A stretch of 64,000 bases of DNA from Colwellia sp. MB02u-6 (GCF_014077095.1 NZ_JACGVG010000027.1:372001-436000); one strand, 5' to 3'. Counted from the first letter of the stretch, positions 10,906 to 20,359 are shown. A program made the numbers and translations. Notes: generated by a model from the letters alone, not told the origin.

Positions 10906-12501
10906 CTAAACTTGGTTTTGACCATCAATAGCGCCTTCTTTCTTGAACTCAGATTTTAGCTCAGTTTTTAGCTCGGCTATGGTAATCGCACGGTGAATGC
11001 CATTAAGTGCATTCACTAAGGCATTACCTGACGCTTTAATAACATCGGTATCTAAGCCGTAGCCATGAAAATTTCTCCCTTGCCACGACACAACAATGTC
11101 GGCCTTACCTAAACCGTCTTCACCTTCACCTTTATTCGAAATCTTGTAGTCGCTGACTTCAAAGTCAATATCAATAGCTTTTTTAATTGCACGGTACAGC
11201 GCATCAACAGGTCCATTACCCGTTGCTGAAACAATTTTATCTTCATCACCTAAAGCTAATTTAATGCTTGAGGTAGAAAAGTCACTACCGCCACTTTGTA
11301 CATTTAAGGTCTGTAAACGATAAAAGTCTTGCTGGTCTTGTTGTTGAATATTAAAAAGTAAAGCTTCTAAGTCATCATCAAATACTTGGCCTTTTTTGTC
11401 GGCTAAGGCTAGAAAGTCAGCATAAAGTGTCTCTATGTCATAATCAGACTCTTGATAACCTAAGCTTTCCATACGATGCTTAATCACATGTCGGCCGCTA
11501 CGTGAGGTTAAGTTCAATTTGGTTTTGCTGATGCCGACACTTTCTGGGGTCATAATTTCATAGGTGTTACTGGCTTTTAACATGCCGTCTTGGTGGATAC
11601 CTGATGAGTGGCTAAAAGCATTGCCGCCAACAATTGCCTTATTTAATTGTACTGGCATATTACAAAGCTGGCTGACTAACTTAGACGTGCGGGCTATTTC
11701 TTGATGATTAATGCGCGTATGCACGCCTAACAATTCTTGGCGGGTTTTCATGATCATCGCGACTTCTTCAAGTGAGCAATTACCTGCACGTTCACCAATA
11801 CCGTTAATGGTACATTCAATTTGTCTTGCACCCGCTTGTACTGCTGACATTGAGTTAGCTACGGCTAAGCCTAAATCATTATGACAATGCACAGAGATTA
11901 CCGCTTGATCAATATTAGGTACACGATTAAATAACGTTTCTATGATACCGCCAAATTCGTTAGGTAAAGTGTAACCTACAGTATCAGGAATGTTGACTGT
12001 GGTGGCGCCGGCTATAATGGCTTGTTCAACCATACGGCATAAGTTGTCAATCGGTGTTCTACCGGCATCTTCACAAGAGAACTCGACATCATCGGTAAAT
12101 TGACGTGCATATTTGATGGCGTGTATCGCCATTGCTTGGACATCAGCAAAGCTTTTTTTCAATTTTTGCTGCACATGGACATCAGAAGTAGAAATGAAGG
12201 TATGAATACGAAATTGATCGGCCGGTTTTAAAGCCTCGGCACAAGCTTTAATATCTGCTTCTACCGCACGAGCTAGGGCACATACTCGCGAATTTTTTAC
12301 GCTACGCGCTATTTCTTGCACTGACTTAAAATCACCTGGTGACGATACTGGAAAACCCACCTCCATAATGTCGACACCTAAGCGTTCAATTGCATGTGCT
12401 ATCTGTAATTTCTCATGCACTGATAAGCTGGCGTTTAATGCTTGCTCACCATCACGTAATGTAGTGTCAAAAATAATAACGTTATCGTTAGAAATTCCCA
12501 T
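10906..12501 (-). CDS. leuA: 2-isopropylmalate synthase
   Basis: Claisen condensation of acetyl-CoA with 2-oxoisovalerate, the first committed and leucine-inhibited step. The 531 residues comprise a TIM-barrel catalytic domain ([13 protein letters not shown] at about 10; metal-binding [32 protein letters not shown]) and a C-terminal LeuA allosteric domain (about 390-510, with [14 protein letters not shown]). The ATG at 12501 is preceded by AGGAAC. It is the first gene of leuABCD and lies about 50 bases beyond the attenuator terminator. Confidence 0.98.
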   Translation of the reverse strand: MGISNDNVIIFDTTLRDGEQALNASLSVHEKLQIAHAIERLGVDIMEVGFPVSSPGDFKSVQEIARSVKNSRVCALARAVEADIKACAEALKPADQFRIHTFISTSDVHVQQKLKKSFADVQAMAIHAIKYARQFTDDVEFSCEDAGRTPIDNLCRMVEQAIIAGATTVNIPDTVGYTLPNEFGGIIETLFNRVPNIDQAVISVHCHNDLGLAVANSMSAVQAGARQIECTINGIGERAGNCSLEEVAMIMKTRQELLGVHTRINHQEIARTSKLVSQLCNMPVQLNKAIVGGNAFSHSSGIHQDGMLKASNTYEIMTPESVGISKTKLNLTSRSGRHVIKHRMESLGYQESDYDIETLYADFLALADKKGQVFDDDLEALLFNIQQQDQQDFYRLQTLNVQSGGSDFSTSSIKLALGDEDKIVSATGNGPVDALYRAIKKAIDIDFEVSDYKISNKGEGEDGLGKADIVVSWQGRNFHGYGLDTDVIKASGNALVNALNGIHRAITIAELKTELKSEFKKEGAIDGQNQV

Positions 12502-12548
12502 GTATGTTCCTATTTTTTTTGTGAAAATTTATGCTAAATAACGAGCAT

Positions 12549-12579
12549 AAAAAAACCCGCGTTTCTCAGCGCGGGTTTA
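12549..12579 (-). terminator. leu operon attenuator (terminator hairpin)
   Basis: Read on the minus strand: AAACCCGCG, an 8-nt loop, CGCGGGTTT and then a run of T. It stands 37 bases after the leader-peptide stop and about 50 bases before leuA, where a leu attenuator belongs. The alternative pairing is visible: CCGCGC inside the left arm (12569-12574) is exactly complementary to GCGCGG at the end of the leader ORF. The terminator and antiterminator are therefore mutually exclusive. Confidence 0.92.
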
Positions 12580-12622
12580 GTGTTTTATTATGTTATCTAC
12601 TTATTATTTTAAGCAATAAAAC

Positions 12623-12685
12623 CTAGCCGCGCATGGATAATGCGAGGAGGAGGCTAATTCGAGTCATATTAGTAAATTTTTTCAT
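12623..12685 (-). CDS. leuL: leu operon leader peptide
   Basis: A 20-residue ORF too short for ordinary gene calling, opening MKKFTNMTRI and ending SLLLALSMRG. It has four leucine codons in a five-codon stretch (CTC CTC CTC GCA TTA). A small pause hairpin, CGCAT-TATCC-ATGCG, lies over these codons and would be disrupted by a ribosome stalled there. Its right arm overlaps the GCGCGG segment that forms the antiterminator with 12569-12574. This is the classic leucine-sensing arrangement: starvation stalls the ribosome, the antiterminator forms, and leuABCD is read. Confidence 0.9.
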   Translation of the reverse strand: MKKFTNMTRISLLLALSMRG

Positions 12686-12732
12686 CGATGGTTTTGCTTA
12701 GTATTTTTATTTAATAAATAGTCTATAGCTTA

Positions 12733-12762
12733 TTAATAGCGCAATTCTCTGGTTAATGTCAA
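12733..12762 (-). promoter_or_regulatory. Probable sigma-70 promoter of the leu operon
   Basis: On the minus strand TTGACA (12757-12762) is followed after 18 bases by TATTAA (12733-12738); CTATTA at a 17-base spacing is the alternative. It lies about 50 bases ahead of the leader peptide. The -35 matches consensus exactly, and the position fits an attenuated transcript. Confidence 0.7.
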
Positions 12763-12922
12763 TAAAAATTTGAGTATTTAAACTAATAATCTACAAAGTC
12801 TAATGTTAGGCGTTATTTTGTCAAAGTATTGAGATTCTCACTATGATTTATACTTCAGCGTACCTTACTAGAAATTTTTGTAGTATTTAGTCGTTATTCT
12901 ACTCGTTAAGTTAAGAATAAAG

Positions 12923-13948
12923 CTATATTTTCCAATAATTGAGTTTTCTTCTAAGCTTAAAATTACGAAATAAGTTCAGCGGCTTACGCTTCTTGGCAAA
13001 TTTATTTTTTGTGAATATATTTTCTACTGCATCTATTATTCTGCAAGATGATTGACCGTCTTTATAAGGGTGAAGTTCCTCACAGTAATGGGCAATTGCT
13101 TGTTTAAGTTGAGCAGATGGCGATAGGGCAGCCACTATTGCCGTTGAAAGTTCAGATGGCGTTTTAATATTAATTAGGTAGTCACCAGGTAACGAATTAT
13201 TGTAAGTGACTATAGGCTTACCCAGTAGCGAAAATTCACCGATAACAGAGGAGGTATCAGATAACAGAATGTCAGCACTTTGAAATAATTCGTTTATTTT
13301 ACATGAGTTGACCAATTTTATATGTTCACATTCTAGCTGGTTATATTGCTCTATCCAATATTGCGGCATTTTTGGGTGAAATTTAATTAACCAATTATAT
13401 TTTTTAGATTGAGATAATATTTTAATTTCATTAAATAAATCGCTCGCCGAAGTGAGTTTTGGGGAGAATGTTGGCGCGTATAAAATAGTTGGTTTATGGG
13501 TAGAAAAATGTTGCTTAGGAGCGGTATTAAATAACGGGTCAACTTTTGGCCAACCGGTTTCTATGACATCAAAATAGCCATGCTTTTTAGCTAATAACTT
13601 AAATCGAGATGTTGTTGACTTGCCATGGGTACAATATAAATCAAAACAGCCACGAATTTGAAAGTGACCTTTTTTTTTCCACTCAAGCCCATGAAAAATT
13701 TGTACTTTAATTCCAGGAATAAAGTTGGGAATATGATTGCCTGGTACAAAACAAGCTTCAGGTTTATAGCTAACAGCTTCAGCAGCTGAGTTTAATATGA
13801 CTTCGTTATCACAAAAATTATCAAGATTAATGTGATTACCAGAGACAAACCACTTTACCTCGCCACCTCTTGCTAATATTTCTTTTTGTAATGGTCGCAA
13901 GATCTCAAAGGAGTAGTTTTCAGAAATATAAAATAGGTGACGTTTCAT
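12923..13948 (-). CDS. CDP-glycerol glycerophosphotransferase family protein
   Basis: Predicted cytosolic or membrane-associated transferase that moves glycerol-phosphate (or a related polyol phosphate) from its CDP carrier onto a growing polymer. The 341 residues show the C-terminal GT-B-like half of the TagB/TagF family: QIFHGLEWKKKG, TILYAPTFSP, WLIKFHPKMPQYW, SADILLSDTSSVIGEFSLLGKPIV, and a basic tail (KKRKPLNLFRNFKLRRK). The basic tail suggests membrane association. It is the last gene of a minus-strand set with a cytidylyltransferase that would make its donor. The region is AT-richer by eye than leuABCD beside it, a hint of acquisition. Exact substrate and product are not determinable. 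Confidence 0.82.
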   Translation of the reverse strand: MKRHLFYISENYSFEILRPLQKEILARGGEVKWFVSGNHINLDNFCDNEVILNSAAEAVSYKPEACFVPGNHIPNFIPGIKVQIFHGLEWKKKGHFQIRGCFDLYCTHGKSTTSRFKLLAKKHGYFDVIETGWPKVDPLFNTAPKQHFSTHKPTILYAPTFSPKLTSASDLFNEIKILSQSKKYNWLIKFHPKMPQYWIEQYNQLECEHIKLVNSCKINELFQSADILLSDTSSVIGEFSLLGKPIVTYNNSLPGDYLINIKTPSELSTAIVAALSPSAQLKQAIAHYCEELHPYKDGQSSCRIIDAVENIFTKNKFAKKRKPLNLFRNFKLRRKLNYWKI

Positions 13949-13960
13949 TAGTTGATGGAG

Positions 13961-14353
13961 TTACCTTTTTGTTTTTACAACTTCAATAATTTCAGTGGTC
14001 GAAATGGAAGGAGTTCGAGGTAAATAAATGACTTTACAGATATCTTCTAGGTGATCAAACTTACCTTGCCAATCATCCCCCATAACGAGTATATCTGCAT
14101 TATAATATTTAATGTACTGCGCTTTTAACTCAAGAGATTGCTCAAGAAATACTTCATCTGCGCAGCGAAGTGAGCGAATAATATGTTGTCGATCATCTTC
14201 TGAGTATATGGGATATCTAGATTTTTTTTCCATATTTAGTGCATCTGAAGATACGCCTACGATGAGGTGTAACCCATGTAACTTGGCGCGTTCTAAAATA
14301 TTGACATGTCCGACATGGAATACATCAAAAGTTCCAAAGGTGATTACTCTCAT
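13961..14353 (-). CDS. Glycerol-3-phosphate cytidylyltransferase-like protein (TagD family)
   Basis: Nucleotidyltransferase expected to activate glycerol-3-phosphate with CTP to CDP-glycerol, the donor for the two flanking transferases. The 130 residues match TagD size. Motifs: GTFDVFHVGHVNIL with the HxGH nucleotide-binding signature near residues 14-17, and the C-terminal PRTPSISTTEII, which corresponds to the RTxGISTT signature. Its ATG overlaps the TAA of the upstream gene by one base, so the two are translationally coupled. Other small polyol-phosphate or ethanolamine-phosphate cytidylyltransferases share these motifs, so the substrate rests on the neighbours. Confidence 0.9.
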   Translation of the reverse strand: MRVITFGTFDVFHVGHVNILERAKLHGLHLIVGVSSDALNMEKKSRYPIYSEDDRQHIIRSLRCADEVFLEQSLELKAQYIKYYNADILVMGDDWQGKFDHLEDICKVIYLPRTPSISTTEIIEVVKTKR

Positions 14354-15423
14354 TAACTAGCTCCTGTAATGAGAAAATGGGCAATGCGTTCGCTGCATTT
14401 ACCATCCACTTTCCCAACCAAATACTCGCAAGTCTTGGCTCTTTCAGCTTCTTTAAGCTGAGGATTATTGATGTGTAATTCTACTTGTTCTATTAACTCT
14501 TGTACATTTGTTGTTTTTGCCGCTACTTTTCCAAAGTAGGCTATATCTTTGTCTAACCGACGAGTAAACCTATACTTGAATATGCCACGGTAAGACCAAC
14601 GTAGTTTATAAAAATCGCACCAAATCGCTGGCTTATTTAAGGCTGCAAATTCAAACAACGCAGAAGAGGCATCACTAATAATTAATGCTGCATGCTGCAT
14701 AAAAGGTAAAATAGAGACATCACTAACATCACAAACGTATACATTATTGTAACTTTCCCAATGTGTTAATTTTTTTTGTTGCGCTTTATATTTATTTTTT
14801 ATTAAAGAAAAAAAGTGTGCTTTGATAATAATATTGTATTTTTTTAAAAGCACTGGAAAATTTTTTGGTAAACGTTCAATGGAGCTAGGATAAAAAGTTG
14901 GAGCATAAAGGATTGTTTTTTTGTTTGGATCTAAGGCGAGTGAACCAATAAAGTCATTATTTTTACTACTATTCACAATAGGGTCTAACTTTGCATAACC
15001 TGTATCAATAAATTTCTTTTCAGGAAAAAGTTCTTTTAATCGTTTAAGTCTATGTTTTCCTTCAACAAATCTGTACATTATTGCTGAGTTAGATACGTCG
15101 TAGTAGCACGATTTCGGGCCAATTCCGTGCTGCATCAATGCCGTTTTAGAAGCACAGTGTATTTTGTCTAACCCATTTTCTGCATTGCCAAATATTATCC
15201 ATTCAGGTTTTTCTGTCAAATAAATATTTTGAGCTTCTGCTTTATCGTTTGCCCAAAAACATGATAATTTATGTGTCTTCACGTATGCATCTAAAACATC
15301 GTTTAAGTCTGTTTGTCGATGTAAAATAAACTCACAATCAATACCCATTTTAGTCAACTCATTGTAAACGGGTAAGTATTGCGGTAGATAATATAAATGC
15401 TGTACATCAAAAAAAACGCGCAT
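14353..15423 (-). CDS. Second CDP-glycerol glycerophosphotransferase-like protein
   Basis: 356 residues, related to but clearly different from the protein at 12923-13948. Shared family features are ALMQHGIGPKSCYYD (acceptor-side loop), KKTILYAPTFYPSS, KAHFFS and HAALIISDASSALFEFAALNKPAIWCDF (donor binding), and GYAKLDPIV, matching GWPKVDPLF in its partner. Two such enzymes in one cluster may act as a primase and a polymerase, as TagB and TagF do; that division is inference. It is the first gene of the three-gene coupled set, 91 bases after the wzi-like gene. Confidence 0.82.
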   Translation of the reverse strand: MRVFFDVQHLYYLPQYLPVYNELTKMGIDCEFILHRQTDLNDVLDAYVKTHKLSCFWANDKAEAQNIYLTEKPEWIIFGNAENGLDKIHCASKTALMQHGIGPKSCYYDVSNSAIMYRFVEGKHRLKRLKELFPEKKFIDTGYAKLDPIVNSSKNNDFIGSLALDPNKKTILYAPTFYPSSIERLPKNFPVLLKKYNIIIKAHFFSLIKNKYKAQQKKLTHWESYNNVYVCDVSDVSILPFMQHAALIISDASSALFEFAALNKPAIWCDFYKLRWSYRGIFKYRFTRRLDKDIAYFGKVAAKTTNVQELIEQVELHINNPQLKEAERAKTCEYLVGKVDGKCSERIAHFLITGAS

Positions 15424-15514
15424 TAGTATCTCTCTTAAATTTTAGTAATGCTGGTAATTTATCCTTTTAAGACCAGTTAATGTTAGCAATAGCAATATGT
15501 AGAGTGTCAAATTC

Positions 15515-16951
15515 CTACCAAATATATGAAATACTGGTACTTAGAAATTTCCCACCTTGCGTATCTTCTCCGAGATTAATTGCGAGGTTTATAAATGCGC
15601 TCTTTAATGTTTTTTTGAACTTTAATTCTATTTCATGGGAGCGCTGATAACTTATAACAGACGATGAATCGACTGTAGCCGTCCTATAGAGCAAAGTCAT
15701 ATGTTCAATTACGGGTGTTTGCCAATCAACCCTTATGCTTGCTGCGGTGCCAGCATCAAGACTATTTTCCGCTTTTAAATTACCCCACCAATGGCCCATT
15801 TTAACCTTGTCGTTTGAGTACCCCTCGCGATATATATGATGCACATACCATTCACGATGAAATTTGGTATATTCAAAATTTATTGAGGTATTAGTGGTCA
15901 AATATGGAACAAACACACCAAAGTTTTGTGCGATATTACCCAGTTGGTAATTTTTATGTTCTTTAGTATCTTCACCCGCATACTCCCAGGTTAAACTTAA
16001 AGGAAAGTTAAACGGCGCTATATCGAACTTGTTGGTAATAGAAGCTTGTTGGTTACCAAATTCTTTAGAGCAATCTTGTAATTCGGTACCGCTGCCACCA
16101 CAATTATCACTATTTACCGGATCAGTTATGCCATTCCAGACGTCTTTTATAGATATGCCGCCATCGTCTCCGGCAAACATCAAGGTTCGATTAAAACCTA
16201 TAGTCCACCAATCAAGTGGTTGAAAACTAAGGTGCAAAGACATCAGTGCTGGTTTGCCTGACACGGGTGCTTTTTTGGCATCAAACTGTATGTCGTTTTG
16301 TCTTTCTAATACACCGACAGACATCTCATATTTAATATGCCAATCTGTTAATAGTTCAGGGTTACTAATAGTCACATTAAGCGCTGGCTTAGCTTGAGTC
16401 GATAATAGTAATGCACCTTCCTGCGTCGGCGATAACCAATGTTCTCGATAGCCAACATCTACTTGCAATACATCCCAGCCAAAAGAAACGTAGCTATTAT
16501 TCGGTACTACTTCACCATTGAAAAATGTACCCCCACCATTAAGAATTAGGTGCTCATTTACTTGCCAAAAGCTGCTTGTTGATAGTTTGAAAGAATCGTC
16601 AACACCAAGGCCTCGCTGATTGGCCATTAAAAAATCATCTTTAAATGAGTGACTAATCTGCGCGGAAAAGTGAGTGACAGCTTTGGTTTTTTTATAACGT
16701 TTTATATAAGTATTTAGCCTTTGATATAAAGTAGGATGGCTACTTCTAATTTTGGCTAAGTATTTATAGATTGTTGCCGCATGATATGGGCGTGTTAAAA
16801 TTGGCAATTTGGTTATGGTAGCGAGTTTTTCAAGCTCTAATTCAAGTAGAGGATCGGTTTTTAAGGGTAAATAGGGGGAAACGCCATTTGCCTGAGTGGT
16901 AAATGATATCAGGCAAATATTGATGACAAGTATATAAAACAAAGTTTTCAA
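15515..16951 (-). CDS. Wzi-family capsule assembly outer membrane protein
   Basis: Predicted outer-membrane beta-barrel that anchors or organises capsule on the cell surface. It has 478 residues with a signal peptide (1 to about 21, ending TTQANG). The N-terminal helical part shows LPILTRPYHAATIYKYL, and barrel strands include VDVGYREHWLSPTQEGALLLSTQ, the PLDWWTIGFNRTLMFAGDDG signature and EWYVHHIYREGY. Family usual length is about 450-500. Immediately downstream lie the CDP-glycerol genes, which supports a surface glycerol-phosphate polymer. No ABC exporter (KpsMT), Wza or Wzx/Wzy gene is in the window, so export genes would have to be elsewhere. Confidence 0.85.
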   Translation of the reverse strand: MKTLFYILVINICLISFTTQANGVSPYLPLKTDPLLELELEKLATITKLPILTRPYHAATIYKYLAKIRSSHPTLYQRLNTYIKRYKKTKAVTHFSAQISHSFKDDFLMANQRGLGVDDSFKLSTSSFWQVNEHLILNGGGTFFNGEVVPNNSYVSFGWDVLQVDVGYREHWLSPTQEGALLLSTQAKPALNVTISNPELLTDWHIKYEMSVGVLERQNDIQFDAKKAPVSGKPALMSLHLSFQPLDWWTIGFNRTLMFAGDDGGISIKDVWNGITDPVNSDNCGGSGTELQDCSKEFGNQQASITNKFDIAPFNFPLSLTWEYAGEDTKEHKNYQLGNIAQNFGVFVPYLTTNTSINFEYTKFHREWYVHHIYREGYSNDKVKMGHWWGNLKAENSLDAGTAASIRVDWQTPVIEHMTLLYRTATVDSSSVISYQRSHEIELKFKKTLKSAFINLAINLGEDTQGGKFLSTSISYIW

Positions 16952-17017
16952 AAGTGTTATTCCAGTATTTTTTAATTTTATTATTTTTTCACGAAAACCA
17001 TAATAAAATGGGTTTAG

Positions 17018-17617
17018 TTAACCCCAGTTTTCCATACCTGATTTACGCTTTGAAAATAAACGCGGTAAGATCAAACCAAATAATAAACCAATACTTAATA
17101 CGATTGCACCATTAAAAAACCATTGTTTTTTAATGCTAGTATCTTGATTTTTTAATTGTGATTTAGTTGCTGTTAAATCCATATTGAGTGCTGAAATACT
17201 GTTTTGCAGGTCACTACGCTCAGATTTTAATGCGTCAATTTCACTTATTGCTTCGTTGAGTTGCTGAGTTACATCACTTTTACCTGATTGAAAACTTGCT
17301 AATTTTTCATTGAGATCAGCAATAACATAACGCATGCCTGGTTTTGTTGAGACAAGTTTGCTTTCAATCCAGCCAGTGCGTTCATTATCGCTAATAATCT
17401 CGCTGTAATCATTAGCCGACTTACCGGTTAATTGTATTTTCTCACCCGAGTTTACCGTACCTTGTATACGGTAATTTTTACCCGCGCCTGAGTGCATATA
17501 AACAATTAAATCTTCAGAGATATAACCGGTAGTGGCTGAATTAGTAGACTCCTCAGCAAAAGAGAATAAGGAAGTAAAAAGTAATAGTGCAACGAATTTT
17601 TGTTTTATGTTTATCAT
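17018..17617 (-). CDS. ygiM: TIGR04211-type SH3 domain membrane protein (YgiM)
   Basis: 199 residues from the ATG at 17617. A longer frame starting at 17686 adds 23 hydrophobic residues before a normal signal peptide and was rejected. Layout: signal peptide (about 1-20, ending FSFAEE), bacterial SH3 domain (about 30-95; LIVYMHSGAGKNYRIQGTV .. GWIESKLV), heptad-rich coiled coil (about 105-165), membrane helix (about 168-190), short basic cytosolic tail. This matches E. coli YgiM, a cell-envelope protein of uncertain role. In E. coli ygiM lies next to ygiF and cca; here ygiF is divergent and cca is about 11 kb away. Confidence 0.88.
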   Translation of the reverse strand: MINIKQKFVALLLFTSLFSFAEESTNSATTGYISEDLIVYMHSGAGKNYRIQGTVNSGEKIQLTGKSANDYSEIISDNERTGWIESKLVSTKPGMRYVIADLNEKLASFQSGKSDVTQQLNEAISEIDALKSERSDLQNSISALNMDLTATKSQLKNQDTSIKKQWFFNGAIVLSIGLLFGLILPRLFSKRKSGMENWG

Positions 17618-17823
17618 GAAATAACCAACAGCGCCATTTAAACAGAGAATGGCAAAGATAGTAGGACTTTGCAGTAATGATAGCAAGTGGAGTCGTTTAG
17701 ATTCCTAAGATTTTTGATATAAATTATTAATCATGTAAAATTAACACTACTATTGACTGTAATTGTACGAAAATACCGCTACTGCAATTAATAGGCTTGA
17801 TTTATAACTAATATTGGAAAAGT

Positions 17824-19335
17824 ATGACAACCGAAATAGAGCTTAAATATTTAGTTTTAGGCAATGACACCGTAGAAAAAATCACCCAAACACTTAATCG
17901 TGAAAATATTCACTTTAGCTATCAAGAAAAGCAACTCGCTAATTGCTACTTCGATACCCCAGAGCTGAATTTGCGACAACATGATATGGGCTTGAGAGTT
18001 CGCCGAAGCAATAGTCATATTGAGCAAACAATTAAAACCGCTGGGCAGGTGGTCGGTGGTTTACATAGTCGCCCTGAATATAACGTTGATATTGAAGATG
18101 AACTGCCGAATTTAAAGCTTTTTCCAGATGAAATTTGGCAACCGAGCCAATCGGTTGAAAATATTCAACATGATTTAGTTGCCTTATTTAATACTGACTT
18201 TAAACGTTGTACCTGGTTAATCACCGATGCCAGTGGCAATAGAGTTGAGCTAGCTTATGATCAAGGCGAAGTGGCCAGTGCTGAGAAAAAAGAGCGTATT
18301 CATGAGCTTGAATTTGAGTTGGTTCAGGGAGATAAATCTGCACTATTTACTTTAGCATCATTGCTTTTTAAAGAGCTAGCACTTCGCCCAGGCTTAAAAA
18401 GTAAAGCGGCACGAGGTTATGCACTTTGGCGCACCGAGCCAGTAATAGAAGCTACGCCACAACAAATTTTTATTTGCCACAAACGTATTGATTCAATCGC
18501 TAACGCCTTTACCGATGGACTGAGTCATGGGCTTACCCGCTTGCAAAATAGTATTGAGGCATATTTAGCAACGCCAACGTTGCATGAATTAGTGGCAGTA
18601 AAAGCAAACTTAGCGCTTATTCGTCATGGCTTTTGGTTATTCGCAGACTATTTATCGCCAGATGAATTAATGATCAGAGATGAATTAAGTCATTTTGTGC
18701 ATTTACTTACTTGGGTTGATAACGCGATACATTTGCAAGAACTGACCAATAAAACTGGTAATTACCGGAAAAAACTTGATTTTAGCAAGCTGCTAATCGA
18801 ACAACTTCAAATAGAGAAACGTCGTTTTCCTGATAGTGATGATATTAGCCAACTGTTACATAGTAGCCGTTTTAATCAACTGCAACTGTCGATATTACAA
18901 GGTTATTTAGCGCGAAGTGAGCACACCGTTACTGCCAATAAAGCCAATGATGATACGCTGATTAAATTTGCTCAAGATAAAATTCAATTGAGCTTAAGTG
19001 AAATTAGTGCACAGATGAAAAACATGGCTAGTTCAGACTGTCAGCAATATATTGCACAAAGCAAACTATTGTATCGCAGCTCATTAACCGGCACTTGGCT
19101 TGCTGGACTATTTGATAATGATTTACGGGATAAATTCCGCCGGCCATGGCTAGACTTACAACAAGGTATTAGCGAATTACAGTCACTGTGGATTATTCAG
19201 CTGCAATTAGAAAAACTCTCTGAACCGCCCAAAAAACTGGTACAGTGGCAGCAGAGTAAAGTACAAGGCTTGTTATTAGCATTGGATAATACTAAAGCTA
19301 TTGCTATTGCGATAGAGCCGTATTGGCTTGAGTAG
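17824..19335 (+). CDS. ygiF: CYTH and CHAD domain protein, inorganic triphosphatase
   Basis: Predicted cytosolic triphosphate-tunnel enzyme that hydrolyses inorganic tripolyphosphate, as E. coli YgiF does. The CYTH domain (about 1-200) carries the diagnostic ExExK as EIELKY at residues 4-9, and further tunnel residues in LRVRRSN, EQTIKTAG and HELEFEL. The CHAD domain (about 215-500), a helical module with conserved His and basic residues linked to polyphosphate, follows. The 503 residues are a little longer than E. coli YgiF (about 430). It is transcribed divergently from ygiM across 206 bases. Confidence 0.92.
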   Translation: MTTEIELKYLVLGNDTVEKITQTLNRENIHFSYQEKQLANCYFDTPELNLRQHDMGLRVRRSNSHIEQTIKTAGQVVGGLHSRPEYNVDIEDELPNLKLFPDEIWQPSQSVENIQHDLVALFNTDFKRCTWLITDASGNRVELAYDQGEVASAEKKERIHELEFELVQGDKSALFTLASLLFKELALRPGLKSKAARGYALWRTEPVIEATPQQIFICHKRIDSIANAFTDGLSHGLTRLQNSIEAYLATPTLHELVAVKANLALIRHGFWLFADYLSPDELMIRDELSHFVHLLTWVDNAIHLQELTNKTGNYRKKLDFSKLLIEQLQIEKRRFPDSDDISQLLHSSRFNQLQLSILQGYLARSEHTVTANKANDDTLIKFAQDKIQLSLSEISAQMKNMASSDCQQYIAQSKLLYRSSLTGTWLAGLFDNDLRDKFRRPWLDLQQGISELQSLWIIQLQLEKLSEPPKKLVQWQQSKVQGLLLALDNTKAIAIAIEPYWLE

Positions 19336-19547
19336 CACTAAGAGGCAGAATTTATCATTAGGTGTTTGATGCTTATTAATAGCGGAGCAATAACTGAGAG
19401 ATAAACTCAATAATAGCCAATCAATAGCGTAAGCACTGTTATTTATTATTAATAAACTTTTTACGCAGGCCTATTGTCAAGATTTTAAGCTCCAACTGAG
19501 CTTGGCCTTGTAAGTTCAATGAACCGCAAGGTCAACCGTTAAGGTGT

Positions 19548-20162
19548 TTACGCTGAAGTGTTTTTAGCTTGGTGACGTTGTTGTGCTAGTGCTTGTAGCT
19601 GTTTTGATTGTTGATGCAAACTATGTCGTACTAATGCTTCTTGATCTTCTGCACGAATATGATGAAAAATTACCTTGTACTGACTTTCGCTGTCAACTAT
19701 TTCACTACTGACAATTTCGCCAAGACAATAAAGCGCGGTGTTTTCATCAGCAAAAAATAACTTTAATTCAAGAAAGTCACCGGTGTTAAAGAGGTTAGCC
19801 GCCGTGGTTTTAAAAATAATGCCACCACCACCAAACTTAATGGCTTGAAATCTTGTGCTTACATCGTTTTCTTGACTAAGAATGTAACCTACCAGTAGAT
19901 CCATTTTTTTCGCTTGATGCTTAAGGTAATCCATTAAATGACTAGCAACACCAGTCACAGCTTGCAGCGCGCGTAAGGCATTTTCATCGGCGGTATTGAC
20001 TTCTGCCGCTATTTTAAAAGGTGCTGGCATATTTTCAATAAACTGCTGATAATTTGGCAATTGCGCTAAGTCGATAACACTAGCGTTGATGTTAAAAGTA
20101 TAGTTTATGGAAAAAAACTCATCAAATTGAGCAAGTTTTGTCTGATGGTCAGCAGTTGTCAT
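19548..20162 (-). CDS. PilZ-like domain protein
   Basis: 204 residues. The C-terminal half (about 100-185) reads as a PilZ beta-barrel: FQAIKFGGGGIIFKTTAANLFNTGD, LELKLFF, YCLGEIVSSEIVDS, YKVIFHHIRAEDQEALVRH. The N-terminal half is helical and unassigned. PilZ proteins usually bind cyclic di-GMP through RxxxR and D/NxSxxG. Here the second motif is KFGGGG, with Asn/Asp and Ser missing, and I see no clear RxxxR, so ligand binding is doubtful. A glutamine-rich coiled tail ends the protein. It appears to be a single gene, with about 200-base gaps on both sides. Confidence 0.6.
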   Translation of the reverse strand: MTTADHQTKLAQFDEFFSINYTFNINASVIDLAQLPNYQQFIENMPAPFKIAAEVNTADENALRALQAVTGVASHLMDYLKHQAKKMDLLVGYILSQENDVSTRFQAIKFGGGGIIFKTTAANLFNTGDFLELKLFFADENTALYCLGEIVSSEIVDSESQYKVIFHHIRAEDQEALVRHSLHQQSKQLQALAQQRHQAKNTSA

Positions 20163-20359
20163 AAATAAATCACCTTATAATTTTCTTAAGTGGTCTCATA
20201 CATTATCTCAATGGCTAGCTATATCTATTGAGATAAATAATCGATTATTCTAAAATGAACTAAATATCCAATATCTGGGTTAGTTTTAATCCCAATTACC
20301 AACTAATACTTAATCTAGCTCATTGCTCTTGGCATTTAGTCTCATTTATAATTGCTCAC

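Noticed and set aside
17618-17686. Upstream start for ygiM
   Set aside because: It would place a second hydrophobic stretch before a normal signal peptide; the ATG at 17617 gives the expected YgiM N-terminus.
19502-19535. Inverted repeat TTGGCCTTG / CAAGGTCAA beyond the PilZ-like gene
   Set aside because: It contains a mismatch and no T tract follows on either strand; not enough to call a terminator.
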